Source: Acidobacteriota bacterium (lineage in GTDB: Bacteria > Acidobacteriota > Thermoanaerobaculia > UBA5066). Taken from it: a stretch of DNA of 64,000 bases. This document shows positions 15,935-24,302 of this stretch, in pieces; position 1 is the stretch's first letter; the number at the start of each line of letters is the position of its first letter. A program made the position numbers and the translations under genes. The notes under the pieces were generated by a model that was not told the origin of the DNA, did no database searches, and saw nothing but the letters and a program-made list of their open reading frames with translations. The stretch spans positions 62,001 to 126,000 of the forward strand of contig RHKY01000006.1 in NCBI GenBank assembly GCA_008363385.1, read 5' to 3'.

Positions 15935-17547
15935 ACCTCCTCGACATCGTCGGCTCGCTCCTCCACCGGGAGCGAAAGCGCGCGTACGAGCAGGCGATCG
16001 GGGCCGAGCTCCCGAAGCTCGCTCCGCCAAAGCCGTCGTCGACGGTGATGGAGGAGGTCCGCGGCCGGCTCGCCGGTCCGGGCGCCCTCACCTTCGGTCG
16101 GCTCCCCTCAGGAGAGATCGTCCGGGTGAAGGGCGAGACCTCGCTCAAGAGCGCCCTCGTGATCGGCGCGCCCGGCTCGGGGAAGACGAGGTTCCTCCTC
16201 GGACTCCTGACCGAGCTGATCGCCCGGGCGCTCCGCGACGAGGCGGAGATCGAGCTCGTCGACCCCAAGACCGAGACCTACAGCCTCACCTGCCAGATCC
16301 TCGCGGCGCTCTACCTCAGCGGCGACACGGCTCTGCGCGAGGCAATCCGGCGACGGGTTCGCGTCATCGACTGGTCCCGCGATGCGGTCTCCCCCGTCAC
16401 GCCGTTCGACAACGCCGAGGGGATCGTCTCGAACGCCTACCTCGCGCACCTCCGGACCGACGCCACCGTCCAGGCGAGCCCGCAGACCTACACCGAATCA
16501 CTGAAGCAGGCCCTCTTCATGCTCTCGTGGCTGCTGACCGAGAAGGGCTTCCCCCCGAACCTCCGGTTCGTCTCGAAGCTCTACTCCGATCCCGCGTTTC
16601 GCGCGAAGGTAATCGCTGACGTCACTGAGCCCGACCTCCGAAACTACTTCGCCGAGCTGGACCGCCACATGGCACGGCCCACGGCCGACGCGCTCCTGCG
16701 ACGCTTCCAGCACGACCTGTCGTTTCCTGAGGTTCGGCTCTCGATCGGCATCCCGCCGGGATCGCTCCGGAACATCCTCCCGGCCGGTTCCCCCCGGATC
16801 ACGCTCGGGAACTACGGCTCCGGAATGGCGCTGCCCGCTTCCGTCGGGAAGGAACGGGCCGCGCACCGGGTGACCGACGTGCTGCTCCGGGCACCCCGCA
16901 GGAACCCGAAGCGTCCAGGGCTGCTCTTCCTCGACGAGGCGCCGACGCTCCTGGCCGGTGGGAGCGAGCTGGTCGAGCCCCTGACGACGGCGGCCCGGAC
17001 GCTCCGCTCGGTCGGCTTCGGCGTCGTCTTCTGCGGCCAGGACGTGGCGAACGCGCTCCCGGGCCCGATGGTCCGGACCCTCCAGCTCAACACCTGGTGG
17101 TGGGCGATCTTCCGGTCCCACGAGGAGGCCGATTGGATCTACCCGCACCTCCTCGTCGACTCGGCTGGCGCCGCGCTCTCCGAGGGCGACCGGCAGAAGG
17201 AGTTCCGCCGCCTCATGGTCGGGCTCCCTCGTCAGAAGTACTTCCTGCACGTGAAGGGCGAGCCGGCCCTGCCGATGCGCGCGCCGACCGTGCCCGATCC
17301 GTCCGACATCGCGAAGCGCTCGGAGGCCGAGCTCCTCGAGGTCTTTCGCCGCGAGATCGCCTCGGTCTCGATGGTCTCGGCCGCGACGGCGGCTGACCTC
17401 ATCGCCCGATTCGAAGCGACCGTCGTCGACCGCGCGACGATTCCCCCGCCCCCGCCGAAGAAGGCCGCGCCGAAAGGAGCCGCGCCCGTCCGCGGCATCG
17501 CGGACCTCCTTCGGATGATGGGCGGCGGGCCGGGGACGGGAGCGTAG
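15931..17547 (+). CDS. VirD4/TraG-like DNA-pump ATPase
   Basis: The 538-aa P-loop ATPase has Walker A ALVIGAPGSGKTRFLLGLL at about residues 70-88 and Walker B GLLFLDEAPTLLAGG at about 330. The C-terminal segment GFGVVFCGQDVANALPG matches the sensor strand of FtsK/HerA/VirD4 DNA pumps. The C-terminus is Pro/Lys-rich. No N-terminal helices are present; the preceding gene may supply the membrane part. The role is likely translocation of DNA, or of protein on DNA. The GTG start overlaps the membrane protein stop; longer upstream frames are shadows of that gene. Confidence 0.75.
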   Translation: MNLLDIVGSLLHRERKRAYEQAIGAELPKLAPPKPSSTVMEEVRGRLAGPGALTFGRLPSGEIVRVKGETSLKSALVIGAPGSGKTRFLLGLLTELIARALRDEAEIELVDPKTETYSLTCQILAALYLSGDTALREAIRRRVRVIDWSRDAVSPVTPFDNAEGIVSNAYLAHLRTDATVQASPQTYTESLKQALFMLSWLLTEKGFPPNLRFVSKLYSDPAFRAKVIADVTEPDLRNYFAELDRHMARPTADALLRRFQHDLSFPEVRLSIGIPPGSLRNILPAGSPRITLGNYGSGMALPASVGKERAAHRVTDVLLRAPRRNPKRPGLLFLDEAPTLLAGGSELVEPLTTAARTLRSVGFGVVFCGQDVANALPGPMVRTLQLNTWWWAIFRSHEEADWIYPHLLVDSAGAALSEGDRQKEFRRLMVGLPRQKYFLHVKGEPALPMRAPTVPDPSDIAKRSEAELLEVFRREIASVSMVSAATAADLIARFEATVVDRATIPPPPPKKAAPKGAAPVRGIADLLRMMGGGPGTGA

Positions 17548-17549
17548 GC

Positions 17550-17855
17550 GTGGACCCGACGATCCGAACCGCGCTCCGGCTGTCCGCGCTGGCGATGCTC
17601 TACATCTTCGCCGCGCCGGTCTACCTCGTCCTCGCGATCAGCCAGTGGCGCAAGGTTGCCCGCGGGCTCGCCATCGTTCGGCGTGGATCGATCGCCTGCC
17701 CCCACTGCTGCTTCGTGAATCCCCTGAACGTCCTCTCCACCTGCCACCGCTGCGGCGTCACCGAGTTCGGGAGCCGCCTCTATTGCTCCAACTGCCGCCA
17801 GGTCACGCGCTGGTTCGACTGCGCGCGCTGCCACGCCACCATCAAGGTCTTCTGA
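17550..17855 (+). CDS. Membrane-anchored double zinc-ribbon protein
   Basis: The 101-aa protein has one N-terminal helix (ALAMLYIFAAPVYLVLAI) and then four metal-knuckle pairs: CPHC, CHRC, CSNC and CARC. These fold as two zinc ribbons. GTG start two bases after the ATPase stop, so it is co-translated. It is likely a structural or nucleic-acid-binding partner of the ATPase at the membrane. Confidence 0.7.
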   Translation: MDPTIRTALRLSALAMLYIFAAPVYLVLAISQWRKVARGLAIVRRGSIACPHCCFVNPLNVLSTCHRCGVTEFGSRLYCSNCRQVTRWFDCARCHATIKVF

Positions 17856-17928
17856 TCGTGATCACGCTGTCATTCACCCGTCGTAGGAAGGAGGCGCCGA
17901 GCCGTATAGCCCCTACCACCACCTCTGT

Positions 17929-18219
17929 ATGTCCGAAAACCACTACGGGATCCTCGTCCCCGTCATTCAACCGCCGACAGGCGTCCTCGACATTGCCGAC
18001 AGCGACTGGGAGCCGCTGCGATCGATCGTCCGAGAGAAACTCGACGGGAGAGTCGAGATCACAACGCACCGTGCCCTTCGAGTGCTCCTCCTTGGAGGCA
18101 TCCTCGAGGTCCCCACGTATCTCGTTCGCGTCTGGTCCACGCACCCGCTCGAAGACATCGCGGCCGTCGTTCGTCCGGAGTTCGTCCGGATCGCCAACAC
18201 CCACATCGAAGCCGTCTGA
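17929..18219 (+). CDS. Small hypothetical, member 1 of a three-gene family
   Basis: The 96-aa protein follows the pattern: hydrophobic strand with VPV, a helix around WEPLRSIVREKLDGRVEIT, a Val/Leu-rich strand pair and a C-terminal helix. This layout recurs in the proteins at 18998 and 19552 (strand with VPL/IPL, helix ending in a Gly pair, a strand, then a second helix), so they look like diverged paralogues. The start follows the C-rich leader ACCACCACCTCTGT rather than a ribosome site. Function unknown. Confidence 0.55.
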   Translation: MSENHYGILVPVIQPPTGVLDIADSDWEPLRSIVREKLDGRVEITTHRALRVLLLGGILEVPTYLVRVWSTHPLEDIAAVVRPEFVRIANTHIEAV

Positions 18220-18470
18220 CGGCCCAACCCGGCCGACCGCCTCCCCCCGCACGATGCCACCGGCCTCGCCGGAGTCGCCTGCCGCACGAACGACCTCCCG
18301 CGCCTCGTCGCCCGAATCGAGCGCCACGACCGCGGGAGCCCATCAGGAGTGCCGCCGGCCTCCGGCGAGCCGCGGAGCATCGCCCGCCCCTCTCGATCTC
18401 ACCCTTGGGCGGACGACGGAGTCGGCCGCGCGCGTAGGTCCCACGGTTCCGTTCCTACCCCTTCATCCCT

Positions 18471-18689
18471 ATGGAGCAGCACCCCTCAAAATTTCCGGCA
18501 CCGCCAAAGAAGCGGCGCCGCCGTCGCCCGTTCTGGCTGCGGCTCACGTTCCGACTCCTGCACCTCGTGTCCGTTGCACTCTTCATGTTCACGAAGTTCA
18601 TGGAGACGGCGCTCCGCGAACCGCTCGCCTGGGCGATCCTCGGCCTCGCGGTGGTCCTCCGGAGCCTCTACTCACACTGGCTCCAGTAA
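18471..18689 (+). CDS. Small membrane protein
   Basis: The 72-aa protein has a Pro/Lys/Arg-rich N-terminus (PPKKRRRRRPF) followed by two hydrophobic helices (LLHLVSVALFMFTKFM; LAWAILGLAVVLRSLY). It follows a 250-base spacer and a C/T-rich leader (TACCCCTTCATCCCT) without a ribosome site. No homologue recognised. Confidence 0.5.
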   Translation: MEQHPSKFPAPPKKRRRRRPFWLRLTFRLLHLVSVALFMFTKFMETALREPLAWAILGLAVVLRSLYSHWLQ

Positions 18690-18997
18690 TCGCAGGAACG
18701 AACACCGACACAAACTTCTCACAGGGTCCGCGCGTGCTCCCGTCGCCGGTCGTCCCGCTCAGGTTCCCCTCAGCCCCGTCGGCCCCCTGCGTCGTGCGAA
18801 TGCTCCGGGCGGCGCCGGTCCGTGACGCGCTCACGGCCGCCTCGTCCGGGCCTGCCAGGAGCACGCCGTACGGCCGACGGGCGCTGAGCCCCGGGACGCT
18901 TCTCCCCCACGTCTCCACTCTTGAGCGACAGGCGCATACGACCACACGTCCCTCCCCGTCTCTCGCGGTTCCCCAGGTTTCTTTCCTTCCCTTTTCT
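18690..18997. other. Spacer with a repeated CGCTCAGGTT block
   Basis: These 308 bases have no credible gene. CGCTCAGGTT at 18756-18765 recurs at 19316-19325 in the next spacer. The two copies lie 242 and 236 bases before the next start codon, which suggests duplicated gene-plus-leader units or a shared upstream control region. Confidence 0.4.
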
Positions 18998-19288
18998 ATG
19001 TCCTTCTCCATCCGCTTCGACATTCCTCTCCCTCCGGTGGACCCGTCGGAGAGCAAGGTGCCGCAGCTCCTGATCGCGATTCGCAGCGTCGCCGTCGACC
19101 GGTTCGGCGGCGAGATGCACGTCCTGACCACGGAGCTGCCTTCGCTCCACGGCCTTCCGGCGCGCCCAGCGTTCCAGGTCACGCTCAGCTTTGACGAGAG
19201 CGTGAATCCCCTCGAAGTCACGCGCGCGATCGACGAGGTGTACGACCGAGTCGACGAGCACGTGGCCCCCGTTCGAACGGAGGAGTGA
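18998..19288 (+). CDS. Small hypothetical, member 2 of a three-gene family
   Basis: This 96-aa protein starts MSFSIRFDIPLPPVD. It has a helix ending AVDRFGGEMHVL, a strand region FQVTLSF and a C-terminal helix AIDEVYDRVDEH. The order of elements matches the protein at 19552 (LLVPLVD, a helix ending AGGF, YVVTVPE, AIDHYVRRQF). The ATG follows TTTCTTTCCTTCCCTTTTCT, a pyrimidine tract without a ribosome site. The long upstream frame is not coding. Function unknown. Confidence 0.55.
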   Translation: MSFSIRFDIPLPPVDPSESKVPQLLIAIRSVAVDRFGGEMHVLTTELPSLHGLPARPAFQVTLSFDESVNPLEVTRAIDEVYDRVDEHVAPVRTEE

Positions 19289-19551
19289 GCGCGGTGGTCG
19301 CACAGCTGTCCCAGTCGCTCAGGTTGCTCTCGCCCCCGCCAGCCCTCTGGCCCGCACGAACGCCCCCGACCGATGCACGTCGTCTCCAGCGCGAGACGTC
19401 CGTCCCGGACGGGATCGGCAGGAAGGCGGCCCACGGCTGGCGGGGAACGAGACATCGCACGAACACCGGAACACCTCTCTCCCGGAAGGAGGCCCTCGGC
19501 CCGAAGGCGCGACTCTCGCTGGCTGCCTGGTATCCCCTTCCCCACACCCCT

Positions 19552-19872
19552 GTGCGCGATACAACCCGACTCGAGCTCCTGGTTCCGCTCGTGGACAACG
19601 ACGGCGTCCCGTTCTCCGACTCGGCCTTCGCCTCCTTCGAGGACTCCCTCGTCGACACTGCCGGCGGCTTCACCCGCCGCGGCGACGTCGAGGGAGCCTG
19701 GAGGGCGCCCGACGGTCAGGTCATGAGAGACCGTTCACGTTCCTACGTCGTGACCGTCCCCGAGCACCTCACGGATCGCGTGGCATCGGCTATCGACCAC
19801 TACGTACGTCGCCAGTTCAGGCAGCAGGCGGCGTTCGTCGAGACTCTCCCGGCGCGAGCCGTCGCGTTCTAG
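19552..19872 (+). CDS. Small hypothetical, member 3 of a three-gene family
   Basis: The 106-aa protein (GTG start) has LELLVPLVDNDGVPFSDS, TAGGFTRRGDVEGAW, DRSRSYVVTVPE and a terminal helix. Similar ~100-aa proteins of unknown function, with a GG-T...G-W core, occur in many bacteria. The start is chosen after the C-rich leader TATCCCCTTCCCCACACCCCT; the longer in-frame ORF from 19285 has low-complexity composition before this point. It ends four bases before the next gene. Confidence 0.55.
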   Translation: MRDTTRLELLVPLVDNDGVPFSDSAFASFEDSLVDTAGGFTRRGDVEGAWRAPDGQVMRDRSRSYVVTVPEHLTDRVASAIDHYVRRQFRQQAAFVETLPARAVAF

Positions 19873-19876
19873 GACC

Positions 19877-20797
19877 GTGGTGCCTTCCGACCGGGCGGGC
19901 GCCGACCCGGGGACCGCCCCGCACGAACCGCCGGACCGAGGAGACAGCGCTCGAACGGACGCCGTCACTCTCTCCGGAGTACCGGGAAGTTCGGGGCGGC
20001 CCCGGTCCGCGGCGATCGGGCCGCTCGACCCGCGGCGCCCACCCGAGACCCTCACCGATCGCGACATCGCGGCGCTCGCCTTCATCGGCCGCGCGCAGGA
20101 AGCCGCGCAGTACCAACTCCACGAGGCGGTCTTCCCCGGCCTCGGGGAGGCGGTCGTATCGCGCCGGATCCGCAAGCTCGCCGCCCGTGGCTTCCTCGCG
20201 ATCGAGCGGTGGAACAAGGTCGGCATCAACCGGCTCCGACTTCGGCCAGCGGGGCTCGACGCCGTCGTGTCGAGGAAGGGCGCTCGCGCCGACGAGCTCT
20301 TCCTGCTTCGCGCACCCCTGGCCCAGAGCGCCGTGGCCCACCACCTCTGGGTCGTCGACTGCCGGCTCATCGTCGACAGGCTCCCGGTCCCGCCGACCTC
20401 GGCCCAGCCCTGCTGGGTCCTCGAGCGGAGGTGGAATCCCCGGCCCGCCGCCATTCCCGATCTCTTGGCCATCTGGCGGCCGACACGAGAGAACCCGGGC
20501 CGCTTTCTGGCCCTCGAGATCGACACCGGGACCGAGGCGATCCGGCGGACGCTCATCCCGCGGCTCGTGGCTCTGGCCGACACGCTCGTCCCCTTCGCCG
20601 GGACCGCGCCGGCCTTCATCTCCGTCCTGACGAAGGGCCCCCGGCGGGTCACCGCCATCCAGCAGGCTGTCGGCTCCGCGGCGATCGCCCTCCCCGTCGT
20701 CGTCGACGCGCTGCCGCCTTCGGCCGGCCGCCCCGCGTTCGCGGGCCTGCAGGCCCTGCTGACGGTGGGTGCAAAGTCGCCTTCGCACCCCCGCTAG
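19877..20797 (+). CDS. Replication-relaxation-like protein
   Basis: The 306-aa protein has a winged-helix segment (TLTDRDIAALAFIGRAQEAA through VVSRRIRKLAARGFL) and then a nuclease-like alpha/beta domain with IPDLLAIWR and FLALEIDTGTEAIRRTLIPRL. This is the architecture of the replication-relaxation family seen on plasmids and integrative elements, often beside VirD4-like ATPases. It probably works on element DNA during replication or transfer. The first 55 residues are low-complexity, so the true start may be later. A second relative is at 37993-39156. Confidence 0.7.
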   Translation: MVPSDRAGADPGTAPHEPPDRGDSARTDAVTLSGVPGSSGRPRSAAIGPLDPRRPPETLTDRDIAALAFIGRAQEAAQYQLHEAVFPGLGEAVVSRRIRKLAARGFLAIERWNKVGINRLRLRPAGLDAVVSRKGARADELFLLRAPLAQSAVAHHLWVVDCRLIVDRLPVPPTSAQPCWVLERRWNPRPAAIPDLLAIWRPTRENPGRFLALEIDTGTEAIRRTLIPRLVALADTLVPFAGTAPAFISVLTKGPRRVTAIQQAVGSAAIALPVVVDALPPSAGRPAFAGLQALLTVGAKSPSHPR

Positions 20798-20802
20798 GCC
20801 GT

Positions 20803-20906
20803 AAGCCCCCCATCCGGAGGCACTTCGCAGGCACCTCGCACGTGTCGTCTTCGCGGCGCTTAGGGGCGCGAGCGAAGGAGCGAGCGCGAGATGCGGCTGG
20901 GGGCTT
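20803..20906. repeat. Long-range inverted repeat in the leader of the vWA operon
   Basis: AAGCCCCC at 20803-20810 pairs with GGGGGCTT at 20899-20906, closing an 88-base GC-rich stretch that contains GCGCGAGCGAAGGAGCGAGCGC. It could be the terminator or attenuator of the upstream operon, or a structured leader. No U-run follows. Confidence 0.35.
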
Positions 20907-20933
20907 GTCGCTTCTTCGTGGTTCCCGGAACCG

Positions 20934-21013
20934 GGTCAGTTCGACGGAGTGCAGGGCGCTGAGGCCGCTCAGGGCGAAGGTGCAGAGCACACGAGATCAC
21001 ACCCGAAAGGAGG
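20934..21013 (+). promoter_or_regulatory. Shared leader element 2 (before the vWA operon)
   Basis: GGTCAGTTCGACGGAGT (20934-20950) differs by one base from 15217-15233, and ACCCGAAAGGAGG (21001-21013) is identical to 15271-15283. The second block holds the ribosome site of the vWA gene. The match extends beyond a ribosome site, so common regulation or recent duplication of the leader is likely. Confidence 0.5.
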
Positions 21014-21017
21014 CCAC

Positions 21018-21833
21018 ATGGCCCTTACCACCCCCTCGAAGAAGCCCATGACCCTCTGCCCGTCGTGCCAGTCGATTCTGACCGGGACGCTCCCGCCGGC
21101 CTGCCCCACCTGCGGGGCCGCGCTCGGCGCGACGATCGGCGCCGCCCGCAAGCAGGGCTCGCTCCTCGTCCCGAAGATGCCGTCGATCCGGCCGGCGCCC
21201 CGCCCGAAGCTGCCGGTCGAGGTGACGCTCGGAATCGAGATCGACCGGACCGGCTCGTCCGCCGCCTTCCAGGCCGGCATCGCCACCTCTTGCGAGGTCC
21301 TCCTCGACACGATCGCCGCGAAGGCCAAGGGCCTCTCGGTCTTCGTCGGGACGCACGGCGACGAGGAGTGCGGCGAGGCGCCGGTCCTGCACACCTCCGG
21401 CGGGACGCGCGAGCAGGCGATGGCCGACATCCACGCCATCACCTTCGGCGGCGGGGGCGACGCGCCCGAGACGCACCTCGACGGCATCCGGAACTTCCTC
21501 GAGACGGTTCCGTGGCCGATGGACAGCCACCGGACTCGCGGGGCCTTCGTCGTGTTCCTGACCGACGACACGAAACCGGACCGGACCGGGGCCACCGCCA
21601 CGCAGATTGGCGAGGCCATCCGCGCGAAGGGGCTCCTCTTCTACGCCGTCTGCCAGAAGACGCGGACGCTCGACGAGCTCGTCAGCGCCGCCGCCGGGCT
21701 CACGATCCCCATCTCGAACTCCCCCGACCGCGCCGAGCTTCAGGCCGCGGCCGCCCAGGTGAGCGCCTCGCTCGTCGCCACGATCGGATCGGGCGGAACG
21801 GTCCCGATGACGCTGCCGGGAGGTACGCGGTGA
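21018..21833 (+). CDS. vWA-domain protein with N-terminal zinc ribbon (TerY-like)
   Basis: The 271-aa protein begins with a zinc ribbon (CPSC...CPTC). A von Willebrand A domain follows, with the metal-site motif DRTGSS, then GDAPETHLDGI and FLTDDTKPDR at the expected positions for the other metal ligands. It is the first gene of a four-gene unit (vWA, vWA, PP2C, kinase) that matches the TerY-P module known from comparative genomics of tellurite-resistance-type stress systems. The ATG at 21018 has an AAAGGAGG site. Overlaps the next gene by GTGA. Confidence 0.8.
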   Translation: MALTTPSKKPMTLCPSCQSILTGTLPPACPTCGAALGATIGAARKQGSLLVPKMPSIRPAPRPKLPVEVTLGIEIDRTGSSAAFQAGIATSCEVLLDTIAAKAKGLSVFVGTHGDEECGEAPVLHTSGGTREQAMADIHAITFGGGGDAPETHLDGIRNFLETVPWPMDSHRTRGAFVVFLTDDTKPDRTGATATQIGEAIRAKGLLFYAVCQKTRTLDELVSAAAGLTIPISNSPDRAELQAAAAQVSASLVATIGSGGTVPMTLPGGTR

Positions 21834-22498
21834 AGAGCCTCATCCCCTCCATGCAGAAGGTCCGCACGTTCTCCTCGGGTCTCGTCCGGCCCGTCTCGAT
21901 CAGCCGCAGGTCCCAGCTCGCGATCCTGGTCCGCGACGCCTCGTCGTCGATGGCCGGCGAGAAGGCCCGGGAGGCCGACGCCGCATCGCGGGCGCTGGCC
22001 GCCGAGCTCGCCGGCCCCGCCAACCGAGGTGCCTTCACGATCGCGGTGATCGACTTCGCTTCGTCCGTCTCGAGGGTCCAGGCGCCCGAAGCGGCCGACA
22101 CGCTCGTGGGTCACCTGGCGCCGCTCGAGGCGTCCGGCTCGACGAACGTCGCCGACGCCCTCGCCGAGGCCGAGCGAATCGTCCGCGGGGCTCCGGCCGA
22201 GTTCGCTGCCACGAGGCCCGTCGTCCTCCTCTTCTCCGACGGCCGGCCCAACTGCGGCGGCGACGCCAGGGCGGTCGCGGCCAGCCTCAAGGCGGTCGCC
22301 GACATCGTGACCGTTGCCTTCGGCTCCGACGCCGACGAGGCACTCCTCCGGGAGATCGCGACGTCGCCGGCTCACGCCTACCGGTGCCGAGACGGGCGGG
22401 AGCTCCGGAAGTTCTTCGTCGCGTTCGGCTCCACCCTTTCCCGCTCCATCGCCGCGGGCGTTCCAGCTGCCGGTCAGCTGGCGTCGCTCACGAAATGA
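21830..22498 (+). CDS. TerY-like vWA-domain protein
   Basis: The 222-aa protein is almost only a vWA domain: ILVRDASSSMAGEKA has an intact DxSxS metal site, GSTNVADAL gives the Thr, and VLLFSDGRPNCGG the distal Asp. TerY is the named prototype. It is probably a metal-dependent binding or scaffold protein regulated by the neighbouring kinase and phosphatase. The GTG start overlaps the previous stop and its own stop overlaps the next start (ATGA). Confidence 0.82.
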   Translation: MKSLIPSMQKVRTFSSGLVRPVSISRRSQLAILVRDASSSMAGEKAREADAASRALAAELAGPANRGAFTIAVIDFASSVSRVQAPEAADTLVGHLAPLEASGSTNVADALAEAERIVRGAPAEFAATRPVVLLFSDGRPNCGGDARAVAASLKAVADIVTVAFGSDADEALLREIATSPAHAYRCRDGRELRKFFVAFGSTLSRSIAAGVPAAGQLASLTK

Positions 22499-24300
22499 GA
22501 GCCGCCGTGAGCCGAGCCATTCCTCCGCCGGAGCACCTGGACTACCTCCAGCAGATCGGCGTCGACATCCACTCGCCGACGCTGGCGGCTCCCCGATCGG
22601 CAGTCCCCGCGGCGTCGCCGGCCCCCTCCCCGGCACCGGTGGCCGTCGCCGCCTCCGTCGCTCGACCGGCCGCCTCGCCTCGGCCCGCCGCCGTCGTCGC
22701 CAGCCCGGCGTCGGTCCGCCGACCGGTGGCGAAGCGGCCTCGCCCGCGGCACCTCCCTTCGTGGTGGTCGATCGTCGAGTGGGCCGTCGGCATCCTCGTC
22801 GTCGCGGCCGCCATCGTGATCCTCGTGATGTTCCTCATGGCCCGCGGCGTGCTCGCCCAGGAGGCACCTACTCCTGCTGTCTCGCCGACTCCGACCACGC
22901 CCACGCCCGAGGAGCAGCCCGCCGTGCAGAAGCGCCCCACCTCGAAGCCCCAGAAGGCGAAGGGTCCCTCGGCGAAACGACGGGACGCCGACCAGGGTGA
23001 GCCCCCCGCGGAGGCAAAGGTCGAGAAACCCGCCACCGGATCGCCGTCCGTCGAGGCGCCGGCAGCTCCTACGCCGCCTCCGGCTCCGGGTCCGCCCATG
23101 ACACCCGCGCCGCCCGCAACGGTCGCAGCCCACGGTGCCGCCTCTTCGCCCTCTGCCGGGACCGAGCCCGTCCGTGAAGAGGAGCATCCGCCCAGGTCCC
23201 CGCGGCCTGCACGCGGTTCCCCGACGGGACTAGAGACGGTGATCGGGATCGCGTTCCTCTCCGGCCTCGGGTACTACACCTGGGATCGACGGAGGATCGG
23301 ATCACGGCTCGGGCGCCTCGAGGCCGCGCTCCTCGGCGAGGCTGCCTCGCCGGTCGCCCCCGCACCTCTCCCTGCCGCGGAGGACGCTGCGCCCATTCGG
23401 CTGCCTGCCCCCACGGCCCTCCTGAACGCCGAGAGCCCGGAGGCAGCGCTCGGAGCGCTCATCGCAGAGACGAAGCGTCGCGGGTTGGCCACTCTCCCGA
23501 GGGCAGCGACGCGGCGCTGGGGAGCCGGCGTTGCTTCCATCACCGGCCCGGTCCGAAAGGAGAACCAGGACGCCGCGATCATCTTCGAGGTCGACTCGAC
23601 CGCGGTGCTCATCGTGGCCGACGGCCTCGGGGGCCTGCCGCACGGACGAGAGGCCGCGCGTGTCGCCGTGGGCGCTGCGGCTCTCTCCGCCGCCGAGGCG
23701 CTCAGCGGGTCAGCCGGTGCGGTCCCGCACCCGGAGCTCGTCGCCGAGCAGGCGCTCCTCGAGAGCGCCGCCGCCCTCTGCCGCCAGGCCCGCTCCTCGG
23801 GCTGGGTCGAGTCCCGGGACGGGTTTCGCACGACGCTGATCTGCGTCGTCGCGACCCCTTCCACGTACGGGTACTGCTACCTCGGTGACGGCGGAGGCGT
23901 CGTCGTCAGGAGCGGCGGAGCGCTCGAGGAGTTCCTCGTTCCGCAGAAGGCCGACGGCATCGCGAACGTCGTCGCCGGAAGCCTCGGCCCCGTCCTCCAG
24001 GGGACCCCGGTCGTGGGGAAGCTCCCGCGCCGGGCCGGCGACAGCCTCTTTGTCGGAACCGACGGCGTCTTCGACAAGGTGGCAGACGGCTTCGCCGCCT
24101 CGGTCGTTCGTCTCCTCTCCGCCCACGACGGCGACGCGCGGACCGTCGCGTCGGTCGTGGTCTCCGACTTCGCCTCGGCCAAGGAAGGGTCGATCTACGT
24201 CTGCGACGACAACATGACCTTCGCGATCCTCTGCACGCCCTCGCCCGGAGACGCCGCGGCGGCCGTCACGATCCCGCGGGCGCACGTCTCGAGGAGGTAA
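22495..24300 (+). CDS. Membrane PP2C-type protein phosphatase
   Basis: The 601-aa protein has a Pro/Ala-rich N-terminus and a first membrane helix (WAVGILVVAAAIVILVMFLM). A long Pro/Lys-rich segment and a second helix (VIGIAFLSGLGYYTW) lead to a PP2C domain: GPVRKENQDA, VLIVADGLGGLPHG, LGDGGGVVV and GTDGVFDKVAD supply the metal-binding Asp residues. It should remove Ser/Thr phosphates added by the downstream kinase. Typical TerY-P phosphatases are soluble, so the membrane part is unusual. Both neighbours are coupled or two bases apart. Confidence 0.82.
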   Translation: MRAAVSRAIPPPEHLDYLQQIGVDIHSPTLAAPRSAVPAASPAPSPAPVAVAASVARPAASPRPAAVVASPASVRRPVAKRPRPRHLPSWWSIVEWAVGILVVAAAIVILVMFLMARGVLAQEAPTPAVSPTPTTPTPEEQPAVQKRPTSKPQKAKGPSAKRRDADQGEPPAEAKVEKPATGSPSVEAPAAPTPPPAPGPPMTPAPPATVAAHGAASSPSAGTEPVREEEHPPRSPRPARGSPTGLETVIGIAFLSGLGYYTWDRRRIGSRLGRLEAALLGEAASPVAPAPLPAAEDAAPIRLPAPTALLNAESPEAALGALIAETKRRGLATLPRAATRRWGAGVASITGPVRKENQDAAIIFEVDSTAVLIVADGLGGLPHGREAARVAVGAAALSAAEALSGSAGAVPHPELVAEQALLESAAALCRQARSSGWVESRDGFRTTLICVVATPSTYGYCYLGDGGGVVVRSGGALEEFLVPQKADGIANVVAGSLGPVLQGTPVVGKLPRRAGDSLFVGTDGVFDKVADGFAASVVRLLSAHDGDARTVASVVVSDFASAKEGSIYVCDDNMTFAILCTPSPGDAAAAVTIPRAHVSRR

Positions 24301-24302
24301 CC

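Noticed and set aside
17645-18997. N-terminal extension of a 547-aa frame ending at 19288
   Set aside because: Residues before the ATG at 18998 are Pro/Ser/Arg-rich and overlap other genes. Only the last 96 residues look like a protein.
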